Assembly: GCA_964640955.1 (NCBI GenBank)
Contig: CAZXJI010000001.1
Coordinates: 434,001-498,000 of the forward strand
DNA length: 64,000 nt
Direction of reading: 5' to 3'
Source: CAXXOK01 sp964640955
GTDB lineage: Bacteria > Bacillota > Clostridia > Christensenellales > Aristaeellaceae
Program-made: the position numbers and the translations under genes
Part shown: piece after piece, positions 27,655-36,769 of the stretch
Layout: the number at the start of each line of letters is the position of its first letter
How positions within the stretch are numbered: the first letter of the stretch is position 1
The notes under the pieces: model-generated
Databases searched by the model: none
Seen by the model: the letters and a program-made list of their open reading frames with translations, nothing else
What the model was told of the DNA's origin: nothing

Positions 27655-29396
27655 AGGCCGCCGGAAAGAAAAGCGGCGGGAAAAGCCTGCAGATGGTCAC
27701 GACCAGCTTCTTCATGGGCGGGATGGTGCTGCTTTTGCTGTTCGTCAGCGTCAGCCTCGTCACCCGGCTCAATACCCTGCTGGAGGAAAACGCCATGGAG
27801 CGCACCCGGCAGACGGTGGACCAGGGCAACGCGAGCCTGGGCGTGTACGTCAACGAAATGCTGGACACCATGGAATTCTTCGGCAATCTGGTCGCCAACG
27901 CCGACGAGGTGACCTCCGACGAGCTGAGCGGGAGCATGGCCTTTCTGCAATCCAGCCGCAAGGATGTGGCCGCCATGGCGGTGTTCAGCCCCAAGGGCGT
28001 ACTGCTGGCCGGCACGGCGGGCGAGCTGTCCAAGTCGCCCGCGGAGGTAAGCACCTACGGCTGGTTCCTCAACCCCATCCGCGCCACGACGGCCACCGTG
28101 TACTTTTCCTCCCCCTACGTTCAGAACATCTTCGCCGGGCAGTACGCCTGGATCATCACCCTGAGCCGCCGGGTGGAATACCTGCGCGACGGGCAGAAGG
28201 AAACGGGCGTCCTGATGGCCGATTTCAACTTCAGCGGCATCACCAGCCTGTGCGAAAATATCAGCCTCGGCACCAGCGGCTACGTGTATCTGGTGGATAC
28301 CGACGCCGAGCTGGTCTACCACCCGCAGCAGCAGCTGATCTACGCGGGTCTGAAACAGGAAAATCTGGACGCCGTAAAGGCGCAGGTGTTCGGCCGCTGC
28401 CGCGACCATTTTGACGGCCGCGACCGGCTGCTGATCATCACGACGGTGGATTACACCCGCTGGAGGATGGTCGGCGTCGCCTATCTGGACGAGATTCTTT
28501 CCAGCCAGCCGGAGCTGCTGCGCATATCGCTTTCGGTGCTGCTGGCGGGGGTGCTTTTGTCCATGGCGGTGGCCACCATGTCCGGCGCGTACGTCTCCAA
28601 GCCCATCCGGCGGCTGGAACAGGTGATGTCCAAGGTGGAGGCCGGCAACCTGGACATTTCCATCGAGGAACAGGGCTTCGCGGAAATCCGCTCGCTGAGC
28701 CATACCTTCAACCATATGCTGGGGCGCATCCGACGGCTGATGGAGCAGATCGTGCACGAGCAGGAAACCAAGCGCCTGCACGAGCTCAACGCCCTCCAGG
28801 CGCAGATCAACCCCCACTTTCTGTATAACACCCTGGATTCCATCGTCTGGATGGAGGAGCGCGGCCGCAGCCGGGAGGCCATCGTCATGGTCACGGCGCT
28901 GGCGCGGCTGTTCCGCATTTCCATCAGCAAGGGGCGCAATATCATCCCCGTTCGGGAAGAGCTGGAGCACGTGCGCAATTACCTGATCATCCAGAAGATG
29001 CGCTTCACCAACAAGTTCGACTTCGTCATCACCGCCGCGCCGGAAACGCTGGAACTGCATACCGTCAAGCTGATCGTGCAGCCGATTGTGGAAAACGCCA
29101 TACAGCACGGTCTGGAAGGGTATGCCGTCGACGAGGGCCTAGTGGAGATCGACGCCTATCTGGAGGACGACGACCTCATCTTCCGCGTCAGGGACAACGG
29201 CTCCGGCATGCCGCAATCCCAGGTGGAGGCCATCCTCACTTCGCCGGCGGGCAAATCCGGCATCGGGGTGAAAAACGTGCACGAGCGCATCCAGCTGACC
29301 TTCGGCGGGCGCTACGGCCTGACCATCCGAAGCGTGCTGGACGAGGGCACCGAGGTGTTCATCCGCCTGCCCGCGCTACGGGAGGGGACGGAATGA
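27651..29396 (+). CDS. Sensor histidine kinase, YesM/LytS type
   Basis: This 581-residue membrane kinase has TM1 (~22-42), an extracytoplasmic Cache-like sensor (~43-285), TM2 (~288-310), HAMP (~310-365), His_kinase box QINPHFLYNTLDSIVWMEE with His389, and HATPase_c with VENAIQHGL and GIGVKNVHERIQLTFG. ATGA overlaps link it to the regulator before it and the binding-protein-like gene after it. It is the middle member of a probable three-component sugar-sensing unit. Confidence 0.93.
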   Translation: MKAAGKKSGGKSLQMVTTSFFMGGMVLLLLFVSVSLVTRLNTLLEENAMERTRQTVDQGNASLGVYVNEMLDTMEFFGNLVANADEVTSDELSGSMAFLQSSRKDVAAMAVFSPKGVLLAGTAGELSKSPAEVSTYGWFLNPIRATTATVYFSSPYVQNIFAGQYAWIITLSRRVEYLRDGQKETGVLMADFNFSGITSLCENISLGTSGYVYLVDTDAELVYHPQQQLIYAGLKQENLDAVKAQVFGRCRDHFDGRDRLLIITTVDYTRWRMVGVAYLDEILSSQPELLRISLSVLLAGVLLSMAVATMSGAYVSKPIRRLEQVMSKVEAGNLDISIEEQGFAEIRSLSHTFNHMLGRIRRLMEQIVHEQETKRLHELNALQAQINPHFLYNTLDSIVWMEERGRSREAIVMVTALARLFRISISKGRNIIPVREELEHVRNYLIIQKMRFTNKFDFVITAAPETLELHTVKLIVQPIVENAIQHGLEGYAVDEGLVEIDAYLEDDDLIFRVRDNGSGMPQSQVEAILTSPAGKSGIGVKNVHERIQLTFGGRYGLTIRSVLDEGTEVFIRLPALREGTE

Positions 29397-30358
29397 AAAA
29401 GCGCATCGTGTTTTCGGCGTGCTGCGTGCTGCTGGCCGTGTTTTTTCTGTGGTGGGGGGTCAACCCCATCGTGAGCACTTCCACGGAGGAGACCGCCGTG
29501 GTCGTGGCGTTGCTTCTGGACACGGATATCGGCACCACCGCCCAGCAAATGAAGCAGGGGGCGAAGCTGGCCGCCAAGGAGCGGACGGTGGACCTGCTCA
29601 CCGTGACCACGGACGAGGAGGGCGGCGCCGCGGGCAGCCAGGCGGAGCTGATGATGGAGCTGCTCGGTGAAAACGTAAAGGCGATCGTGCTGGTGCCCGC
29701 GCAGGGGGAGGATTTGTCCCAGGCGCTGGCGGCCGCCCGGCAGCAGAAGGTGCCGGTGCTGACGCTGGGCGAGACGACTTCCGACGGGGCGGTGGCCTGC
29801 GAGATCGGCAACGATAACGAGGAGGTCGGCAGGCTCGCGGCGGAGGCGCTCGTGCAGCGGCTGGCCGCGCCGGGGCGCGTCATTCTGGTGCAGGGGGAAG
29901 CGGACGACGCGGCCGCCGCCCTGCGGCTTACGGGCGCGGCGGCGGTGCTGGACGCGCACGGGGACGTATCGGTGCTCTGCCGCACCACCCTTTCCTCGCA
30001 GACGCCGGAGGAGCTGCTCGCGATCCTCGACGCCTGCCCGGACGTGAACGGCATCCTCTGCCTGACGGGCGAGGGCACCGAAACCGCCGCCAAGACCATG
30101 GGCCGGCTGGACAGGGACATCTGTCTGGTGGGCATGGATTGCGGGCAGAACCGCACCACCTATCTGGAAAACCGGCAGGTGGACGCCATGGTGCTGGGCA
30201 TGCCCTACGCCATGGGCTACCTGGGCGTGCAGTACGCGGCCGCGGCGCTGAACGGCGAGGATATCCCGGCATGGTACCACACCGAAAGCCGGGTCATCGA
30301 CCTTAGCAACATGTACCTGCCGGAAAACCAGAAGCTGGCCTTCCCCATTCTGCAATAA
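29393..30358 (+). CDS. Membrane-anchored sugar-binding-like protein, probable sensor component
   Basis: This 321-residue protein has one N-terminal hydrophobic segment (~5-24) that looks like an uncleaved anchor. A type I periplasmic binding domain follows, with VVVALLLDTDIGTTAQQMKQGAKLAA, KAIVLVPAQGEDL, VPVLTLGE and GILCLTGEGTETA. It is co-translated with the kinase, while a separate, abundant-type binding protein (mglB) follows. The arrangement matches XylFII-LytS systems, where an anchored binding protein presents sugar to the kinase. The ligand is unknown, but a galactose-like sugar fits the context. Confidence 0.75.
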   Translation: MKKRIVFSACCVLLAVFFLWWGVNPIVSTSTEETAVVVALLLDTDIGTTAQQMKQGAKLAAKERTVDLLTVTTDEEGGAAGSQAELMMELLGENVKAIVLVPAQGEDLSQALAAARQQKVPVLTLGETTSDGAVACEIGNDNEEVGRLAAEALVQRLAAPGRVILVQGEADDAAAALRLTGAAAVLDAHGDVSVLCRTTLSSQTPEELLAILDACPDVNGILCLTGEGTETAAKTMGRLDRDICLVGMDCGQNRTTYLENRQVDAMVLGMPYAMGYLGVQYAAAALNGEDIPAWYHTESRVIDLSNMYLPENQKLAFPILQ

Positions 30359-30390
30359 GGGCCGCGGTTTTTTCCCTGCCTTATCTGGTC

Positions 30391-30406
30391 GAAATCGAAT
30401 GATTTC
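30391..30406 (+). promoter_or_regulatory. Perfect inverted repeat upstream of mglB
   Basis: GAAATC and GATTTC arms are separated by 4 bases, 105 bases upstream of the mglB start. It may be an operator for the response regulator at 26023. It is short, and chance is possible. Confidence 0.3.
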
Positions 30407-30510
30407 AAAACAGGACAGAAGGTTTTCACATTCCCTTTCCGGGAGGAACGGCGCATACTGTACAGCAGAGTGCGGTACACCGCCGCAAAACAGAATAAGG
30501 AGGTCATTCA

Positions 30511-31515
30511 ATGAAAAAGCTGCTCTCTCTCGGATTGGCCCTCGTAATGGTGTTCGGCATCGTCGCTGCCGCCGTGGCCGCGGATCTGCCCAGCGTCGGC
30601 GTGACCATCTACAAGTTCGACGATACCTTCATGACCGGCGTTCGCAACGCCATCGAGGAAGCCGCGCAGGGCGTGGCGACCATCGAGATCGCGGACAGCC
30701 AGAATAACCAGGCCACCCAGAACGATCAGGTCGACCTGTTCCTCTCCAAGGGCGTCAACGCCCTGGCCATCAACCCCGTGGACCGCACGGCGGCCGGCGT
30801 GATTCTGGACAAGGCGATGGCGGAAGAAGTGCCCGTCGTGTTCTTCAACCGTGAGCCGCTGGCCGAGGACATGGCCAAATCCGACACGGTGTACTACGTG
30901 GGCGCCCGCGCCGAAGAATCCGGCACGATGAGCGGCCAGATTATCGCCGATTACTTCACGGCGCATCCCGAAGCCGACAAGAACGGCGACGGCATCATCC
31001 AGTACGTTATGCTCAAGGGCGAGCCGGGCCACCAGGATGCGGAACTGCGCACCGAGTACTCCATCAAAGCCATCGAGGACGCGGGCTTCCAAGTGGAGAA
31101 GATCGCCGAAGATACCGCCATGTGGGATCGCGTTAAGGGCCAGGACAAGATGGCCGCCTTCCTCGCCGCCCACGGCGACGCGATCGAAGCGGTGCTGGCC
31201 AATAACGACGACATGGCGCTGGGCGCCATCGAAGCGCTGAAGGCCGCCGGTTACTTCTCCGAAGGCAAGTTCATGCCCGTCGTCGGCGTGGACGCCACCG
31301 CCCCCGCCATGGCCGCCCTCAAGGAAGGCACGCTGCTGGGCACCGTGCTCAACGACGCGGACAACCAGGGCAAGGCTACGCTGCTGCTCGCCGCGCTGCT
31401 GGGCGCCGGCGAGGAGATCACCGCGGACAACTTCCCCTACACCATCACCGACGGCAAGTACGTCTGGATCCCCTACCAGAAAGTGACCATCGACAACGCC
31501 GCGGATTTCGAGTAA
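30511..31515 (+). CDS. mglB: Galactose/methyl-galactoside-type binding protein
   Basis: This 334-residue protein has a signal peptide (~1-24) without a lipobox Cys. The mature protein follows MglB closely: VGVTIYKFDDTFMTGVRNAIE, QNDQVDLFLSKGVNALAINPVD, VPVVFFNREP, YYVGARAEESG, GEPGHQDAELRTEYS and VLANNDDMALGAIEALKAAG. The EADKNGDGIIQYV stretch contains the Ca-binding-like DxNxDGxxQ loop typical of galactose/glucose-binding protein. It lies upstream of mglA and mglC. Confidence 0.92.
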   Translation: MKKLLSLGLALVMVFGIVAAAVAADLPSVGVTIYKFDDTFMTGVRNAIEEAAQGVATIEIADSQNNQATQNDQVDLFLSKGVNALAINPVDRTAAGVILDKAMAEEVPVVFFNREPLAEDMAKSDTVYYVGARAEESGTMSGQIIADYFTAHPEADKNGDGIIQYVMLKGEPGHQDAELRTEYSIKAIEDAGFQVEKIAEDTAMWDRVKGQDKMAAFLAAHGDAIEAVLANNDDMALGAIEALKAAGYFSEGKFMPVVGVDATAPAMAALKEGTLLGTVLNDADNQGKATLLLAALLGAGEEITADNFPYTITDGKYVWIPYQKVTIDNAADFE

Positions 31516-31564
31516 GCGCATCCGCGCACAGGCGGGCCGCAAACGCCCGCCTGCCGCACGCATC

Positions 31565-31604
31565 GGGGAGGGAAGGGAAAACGTTCCCTCCCTCCCCTCA
31601 TTTT
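31565..31604 (+). terminator. Stem-loop after mglB
   Basis: A purine-rich arm (31565-31579) pairs with a pyrimidine-rich arm (31584-31597) with one bulged A, followed by CATTTT. It would limit read-through into mglA. Confidence 0.7.
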
Positions 31605-31651
31605 AACGTAACCTGCGCGGCGGCAGCCGCGGGATGGGGAGGTCGACACGT

Positions 31652-33169
31652 TTGGACAACCAGGTACAACCCTCCTGTTTGCTTGAAATGCAGAACATCT
31701 GCAAGGAGTTTCCCGGCGTCAGGGCGCTGGACGACGTGAGCCTGCAGGTGCAGGCCGGCACCGTGCACGCGCTGATGGGCGAAAACGGAGCCGGGAAATC
31801 CACGCTGATGAAGTGCCTTTTCGGCATCTATCATCAAAACAGCGGAGACATTCTCCTCAACGGCGAAAAGGTGGACATCCGCGATTCCAAGACGGCGCTG
31901 GACCTGGGCATCGCCATGATCCACCAGGAACTGCACCCGATTCCCTACCGAAACGTGATGGATAACATCTGGCTGGGCCGTTACCCGGTGAAGGGCGCGA
32001 TGGTCGACGAGCAGGAAATGTACCAGAAGACCGAAGCGCTGCTCAAAGACCTGGAAATCAGCGTCAACCCCCGGGTGCTGGTGCGCAACCTGTCGGTTTC
32101 CTCCGTACAGACCATCGAAATCGCCAAAGCCATTTCCTACAACGCCAAGATCGTCATCATGGACGAGCCCACCTCCTCGCTTACGGAAAACGAGGTCGCC
32201 CATCTGTTCAAGCTGATTCGCAGAATGCGGGACAATGGAACGGCCATTATCTATATTTCGCACAAAATGGAAGAAATACTGACCATCTCGGATGAAGTGA
32301 CCATCATGCGCGACGGCCGGAGCGTGGGCACCTGGCCCGCCGGGGAGCTGACCACCGACCTGATCATCCGCCGCATGGTCGGCCGCGACCTGACCCACCG
32401 CTTCCCGCCCCGCGAGAACGTGCCGGGCGACACGGTGCTGAAGGTGGAAGGGCTGACCAGCCCCAACCCGCGTTCGTTCCGCAATATCAGCTTCGACCTG
32501 AAAAAGGGCGAAATTCTGGGCGTGGGCGGGCTGATGGGCGCGCAGCGCACCGAAATGCTCGAGGCGCTTTTCGGGCTGCGCGCCGTCAAGGAAGGGCACG
32601 TGTACCTGGGCGACCGGGAAGTGAGAATCGACACGCCCCTGACCGCCATGAAGCACGGCATGGCGCTTTTAACCGAGGAGCGCCGCGCCACCGGCATTTT
32701 CCCGATGCTGAGCGTGATGGAAAACATCGTGATCGCCAAGCTTCGCGCCTACGTGCAGCGGCCCCTCCCGTCGCTGGACGAGCGCCGCCGCGTGAAGGAC
32801 ACGGAGGAATCCATACGGCAATTGCACATCAAGACCCCTTCCTACCGCACGCTGATCAAGGATCTGTCCGGCGGCAATCAGCAAAAGGTGCTGCTCGCGC
32901 GCTGGCTGCTGATCGAGCCGGAAATCCTGATTCTGGACGAGCCGACCCGCGGCATCGACGTGGGCGCGAAGTATGAGATTTACACCATCATCGCCGATCT
33001 GGCCAAGCGGGGCAAGAGCATCATCATGATTTCCTCGGAGATGCCGGAGCTTTTGGGCATGTCCGACCGGATCATGGTGATGTGCGAGGGGCGCCTTTCC
33101 GGCATCCTGCCCGGCAAGGACGCCACCCAGGTGGACGTCATGCGGCTGGCCACGCAGTTCTCAACCTGA
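31652..33169 (+). CDS. mglA: Galactose/methyl-galactoside ABC importer ATPase
   Basis: This 505-residue ATPase has two nucleotide-binding domains: Walker A GENGAGKST and Walker B IVIMDEPTSSL in domain 1, and in domain 2 the degenerate P-loop GLMGAQRTE, signature LSGGNQQK and ILILDEPTRGIDVG. The loss of Lys in the second P-loop is normal for MglA. I chose TTG 31652, with GGGGAGG 9 bases upstream. The ATG at 31634 would place that site inside the gene. It works with mglB and mglC. Confidence 0.93.
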   Translation: MDNQVQPSCLLEMQNICKEFPGVRALDDVSLQVQAGTVHALMGENGAGKSTLMKCLFGIYHQNSGDILLNGEKVDIRDSKTALDLGIAMIHQELHPIPYRNVMDNIWLGRYPVKGAMVDEQEMYQKTEALLKDLEISVNPRVLVRNLSVSSVQTIEIAKAISYNAKIVIMDEPTSSLTENEVAHLFKLIRRMRDNGTAIIYISHKMEEILTISDEVTIMRDGRSVGTWPAGELTTDLIIRRMVGRDLTHRFPPRENVPGDTVLKVEGLTSPNPRSFRNISFDLKKGEILGVGGLMGAQRTEMLEALFGLRAVKEGHVYLGDREVRIDTPLTAMKHGMALLTEERRATGIFPMLSVMENIVIAKLRAYVQRPLPSLDERRRVKDTEESIRQLHIKTPSYRTLIKDLSGGNQQKVLLARWLLIEPEILILDEPTRGIDVGAKYEIYTIIADLAKRGKSIIMISSEMPELLGMSDRIMVMCEGRLSGILPGKDATQVDVMRLATQFST

Positions 33170-33202
33170 CGTAACCAACATCATACGAGGGATGGATGAA
33201 AT

Positions 33203-35014
33203 ATGAGCACGTTTTCCACCGTGACCTCCCCGGATCGCAGGATCAACTCCCCCGCCCTGCGGAGGGCCCTCATCGTGCTGCTGAGCGCGCTGATCCTCGC
33301 GTCGATGGTATTCCCCTACATCAATTACGCGGTGCCGGCCTACGACGGGTACGACCCGGCCGAGGCGCTGACCGCGGCGCAGGCGTACTACGAGACCGAC
33401 CTGCAAACCTACCACGACAACATCGTCCTGCGCGACGAAACGCAGGCGCGCATCACAAACGAGCTGCAGCCGGCCTACGACGAGGCCAGCGCGGCGCTGG
33501 AAGCCCTGCAGGCGGATGAAAACGCCGACGAAACGGCGCTTAACGCCGTACAGGCGACCGAGGACGAAGCCAAGGTGGCGCTCACGGACGCCCGCAAAGT
33601 GCTCTCCGGCCTGCAAAACCTGGTCGCCCCCGTGCCGGTGCAGGATCCCGTACCCGCCTCGGCCAAGGAGGAAGCGGTCGCGGCCCACAGCGTGACCGGC
33701 ATCGGGCTGGTCTCCGGCGCGCTTTCCGCCGCCAATTCGCTGGGCGTATCGTGGACGCTGCTTCCCAGCCTCGCCTTGATCGCGGCGGGGGCGCTACTGA
33801 CCGTTTTCAAGGCGCCGCGGAAGATACGCAGGCCGCTGCTGATGCTGGGGGTCGTCCTGTTCTGCTTTTCGGCGCTGCGCATCGAAACGGCGGGCAACAA
33901 GGAGCTGGGCGCCATCGCCAAGGTGTATTCCTTCGGCTGGGGCTACGGCGTGGGTATCGTGCTGAGCCTGCTATTGCTTTTCACCGCCCAGTTTGAAAGC
34001 AGGGAATTCCATTTTTCGCTCAAGAACGTCTCCGCCTTCGCTTCGGACAAGGCCATCTATCTGGTGCTGCTGGCGCTGGTGTGCGCGATCGCGCTGATCA
34101 ACCCGCGCTTCATCGCGACCGACACGTTCATCAACATCATCCAGCAATCCAGCACGCGCCTGATCATCGCCATGGGCATGAGCTTCGTCATCATCGGCAC
34201 GGGCGGCGTGGATCTGTCCGCCTGCCGCGTGGTGGGCATGACGGCCGTCATTTCCGCCTCCATGCTGCAGACCTCGGACTATTCCCGCCTGTTCTACCCC
34301 AACCTGCCGCAGCTGCCGGTGATCCTGCCGTTCCTGCTGGCGGTGTTCGTGGCGCTGCTGTTCGGCCTGCTCAACGGCTTCATCGTCGCCAAGTTGAACG
34401 TGCCGCCCTTCATCGCCACGCTGGCCACCATGGTCATCGTCTACGGCGCGACCTCCATCTACTTCAACCTCCCGCCCAACAACAGCCAGCCTATCGGCGG
34501 GCTCCGGGACGATTTCACCTACCTGGGCACCGGCAAGATATACGGCTTTATTCCCATCATCGTGATCATCGCGCTGATCGTATGCATCGCCGTATGGTTC
34601 CTGCAGAATAAAACGGTGTTCGGCAAGAACGTGTTCGCCATCGGCGGCAACCGCGAAGCGGCGCGCGTATCCGGCATCAACGTGACGCTGACGGTCATCG
34701 TCATCTTCGCCCTGGCCGGCGCGCTGATCGGCATGGCGGGCGTGCTGGAGGCCGCCCGGACCGGCGGGGCCACCAACAACTACGGCGTCGGCTACGAGTT
34801 GGACGCCATCGCGGCCTGCGTGGTGGGCGGCGTATCCTCCTCGGGCGGCGTGGGCACGGTCGGCGGCGTGGTGTCGGGCGTGTTCATTTTCCAGGTCATC
34901 AACTACGGCCTCACCTTCATCGGCGTGGACCCGTACTGGCAGCAGATCATCAAGGGCATCATCATCGCGAGCGCCGTGGCGCTGGACATCCGCAAGTACA
35001 TGAACAAAAAGTAA
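33203..35014 (+). CDS. mglC: MglC-type permease with large N-terminal extension
   Basis: This protein has 603 residues against about 335 for typical MglC. Residues ~275-603 are a normal BPD_transp_2 permease (GTGGVDLSACRVVGM, FAIGGNREAARVSGINV, GGVSSSGGVGTVGG). The extension holds TM1 (~21-42), a ~120-residue extracytoplasmic Ala/Glu-rich helical region (~55-137, AYDEASAALEALQADENADET) likely to form a coiled coil, then three hydrophobic segments (~184-203, 211-225, 244-262). It sits in a normal mglBAC order. The extension may dock the binding protein or the sensor, which is inference. Confidence 0.9.
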   Translation: MSTFSTVTSPDRRINSPALRRALIVLLSALILASMVFPYINYAVPAYDGYDPAEALTAAQAYYETDLQTYHDNIVLRDETQARITNELQPAYDEASAALEALQADENADETALNAVQATEDEAKVALTDARKVLSGLQNLVAPVPVQDPVPASAKEEAVAAHSVTGIGLVSGALSAANSLGVSWTLLPSLALIAAGALLTVFKAPRKIRRPLLMLGVVLFCFSALRIETAGNKELGAIAKVYSFGWGYGVGIVLSLLLLFTAQFESREFHFSLKNVSAFASDKAIYLVLLALVCAIALINPRFIATDTFINIIQQSSTRLIIAMGMSFVIIGTGGVDLSACRVVGMTAVISASMLQTSDYSRLFYPNLPQLPVILPFLLAVFVALLFGLLNGFIVAKLNVPPFIATLATMVIVYGATSIYFNLPPNNSQPIGGLRDDFTYLGTGKIYGFIPIIVIIALIVCIAVWFLQNKTVFGKNVFAIGGNREAARVSGINVTLTVIVIFALAGALIGMAGVLEAARTGGATNNYGVGYELDAIAACVVGGVSSSGGVGTVGGVVSGVFIFQVINYGLTFIGVDPYWQQIIKGIIIASAVALDIRKYMNKK

Positions 35015-35043
35015 TTCGCAGGAACGAAATTCGAAATCAAAAA

Positions 35044-35088
35044 CCGGCGCCGCGCGGGCTAGTCAGACCCGCGCGGCGCCGGTTTTTT
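35044..35088. terminator. Strong bidirectional terminator
   Basis: A perfect 15-bp stem (35044-35058 with 35068-35082) has a 9-nt loop, with A-run on the left and six Ts on the right. It ends mglBAC and the convergent gene at 35087. Confidence 0.95.
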
Positions 35089-35527
35089 ATGCCTGTTTTT
35101 CGTCCATCAGGTCCGCAAGCGCCCGCCGGAAAGCCTCGTCCTGCTCCCGGGTGCGCTTGGGCGGCCCTTTCAGGCGCCCGCCGCCCCTGCGTATCCTGCG
35201 GGCCGTGTGTCGCCGGAGCAGCAGCGAATCGATGTTTTCGTCGGTGTAGCGCATTCCGTTCTGGTCCAGCGCACGCGCGCGGCGCGCAAGCGCCATGGCG
35301 GCGAGGCCGTAATCCTGCGTAACGACGATGTCACCCTTTTCGATCAGGTTTACCAGCTTAAAATCCGCGCTGTCCGCCCCCTGGTCGACGGTCAGCGTCT
35401 GCGCTCCCTCGCGCTGGAAAAAATGCGCCGTGTCGCAGACCAGTAAAACGGGTATCCCATACCGGCGGGCGCCGGCAATGGCGATATCCACAACCGGGCA
35501 GCCGTCGGCGTCGATCAAAACCCTCAC
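35087..35527 (-). CDS. UPF0178 / YaiI-YqxD family protein
   Basis: This 146-residue protein starts VRVLIDADGCPVVD, then has ADFKLVNLIEKGDIVVTQDYGLAAMAL and a basic C-terminal RRGGGRLKGPPKRTREQD. These are the landmarks of the conserved DUF188/YaiI-YqxD family, thought to have a PIN-like fold with acidic residues (Asp6, Asp8 and the TQDYGLA Asp). The GTG start at 35527 has GGAGGGG 5 bases upstream. A longer ATG reading from 35569 adds non-conserved residues. Its role is not established. Confidence 0.9.
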   Translation of the reverse strand: MRVLIDADGCPVVDIAIAGARRYGIPVLLVCDTAHFFQREGAQTLTVDQGADSADFKLVNLIEKGDIVVTQDYGLAAMALARRARALDQNGMRYTDENIDSLLLRRHTARRIRRGGGRLKGPPKRTREQDEAFRRALADLMDEKQA

Positions 35528-35748
35528 GCATACCCCTCCGCGCCGCGAATTTCCCCTGCATTGTACCATAAAACCCGCCGCCTTTCATCCGCCCGCGGCG
35601 CGGCGCATGCGCGCTTTTCTCCACCCGCTCTCGCTCCAAAGGTCACCCGGGCGTCCCGTTTCGGACACACGTTGTTCATATTGGATGGGTATACTGCCCT
35701 TGTAACCGGCGGAAGGCGCTCCCTCGTCCGGTTCAGCAATCCACGGAG

Positions 35749-36672
35749 GTGATGGGTCTGTTATCCAGTCTGATCCTGGCCTGGCTGGCCGTATTGTTCA
35801 CCGTATTGTCGGCGGTGCTGTATTTCATCAAACGAAGCGGCAACCGGCGGCTTCGTCGGGCATTCTCCCGCATCCACATCACGGTGGGCATTCTTTTGAT
35901 CGTCACGGGGATCGTCCACGGCGTTCTGGCGGGGAACCCGTCCGGCGCGACCCTGAGCGACATGATGCTCGCCCCGGTGCTTTTTACCTGGAACTGGGGC
36001 ACCTTGAGCCTGATCGCGGCGATACTGCTGGCGGTCACCTACCTGCTTCGCCGCATCCTTAAAAAGCGGTGGATCGTCCTGCACAGGGTGCTGACCGTCG
36101 CGCTGGTCGCGATGGTCGCCCTGCATGTGGCCAACGTCGGCATTCAGCTGGACGACCGGCTCGCGGCGGTCGTCCGCGCGGAAACCATGACGGTCGAAAC
36201 GGCGACCGCCACGCCGATCCCCACCCTGAGCCCGACGGACGCGTCCGCCGACGCGACGGCCGTCTCCGCCACCGCCACGGCGACCGCTACGGCGACCGCG
36301 GCGATCGTCGAGCAGGCGAACGAAACGTTCTCCGGCGCGACGCTCATCGACGGCGTGTACGAAGGCTCCGCCTCCGGGTATAACGGGACCGTCACCGTTT
36401 CCGTCACGGTTTCGGGCGGATTGGTGACCGATATCACCGTCGTCAGCGAGCGCGACACCCCCGCCTATTTCAACCGCGCCGAATCGGTGATCGACACCAT
36501 CGTGGACGAGCAGTCCCTCGAGGTGGACGCCGTCTCGGGCGCGACGTATTCCTCCGCCGGCATCGTAAACGCGGTAGCCGACGCCCTTTCCTCCGCCGTA
36601 GACAGCGGTACGCTGGATGTGACCACGTTTACGTTCTCCAATATCGGGCATGGGGGCCACGGCGGGCATTAA
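35749..36672 (+). CDS. Membrane protein with heme-type helices and an FMN-binding domain
   Basis: This protein has about 307 residues. Four membrane helices (~3-26, 40-61, 80-101, 111-131) contain His residues at heme-ligand-like positions in FSRIHITVGILL, VTGIVHGV, VLHRVLTV and VALHVANVG, resembling cytochrome b561/ferric reductase domains. A Thr-Ala repeat linker (~148-183) leads to an FMN_bind domain ending AVSGATYSSAGIV. Its SGATxS motif is the covalent flavinylation site used by ApbE-type transferases. It suggests electron transfer to the outside. The GTG start overlaps its SD, and ATG 35752 is equally possible. Confidence 0.72.
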   Translation: MMGLLSSLILAWLAVLFTVLSAVLYFIKRSGNRRLRRAFSRIHITVGILLIVTGIVHGVLAGNPSGATLSDMMLAPVLFTWNWGTLSLIAAILLAVTYLLRRILKKRWIVLHRVLTVALVAMVALHVANVGIQLDDRLAAVVRAETMTVETATATPIPTLSPTDASADATAVSATATATATATAAIVEQANETFSGATLIDGVYEGSASGYNGTVTVSVTVSGGLVTDITVVSERDTPAYFNRAESVIDTIVDEQSLEVDAVSGATYSSAGIVNAVADALSSAVDSGTLDVTTFTFSNIGHGGHGGH

Positions 36673-36716
36673 CGGCCGCCGCGACCGCTCCCTTCCCGGG
36701 GATGCTCCCTATTCTA

Positions 36717-36760
36717 CGCGCCGCCATCCCGTTCCGCCGGCGGAACGGGATGGCGGCGCG
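36717..36760. terminator. Perfect 20-bp palindrome between convergent genes
   Basis: Arms 36717-36736 and 36741-36760 pair perfectly around a CCGG loop. The T-tract is weak (GCTTTG). It probably terminates both the 35749 and 36770 transcripts. Confidence 0.75.
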
Positions 36761-36769
36761 GCTTTGACG

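Noticed and set aside
31634..31651. ATG start for mglA
   Set aside because: The ribosome binding site GGGGAGG lies after this ATG, so TTG 31652 is the better start.
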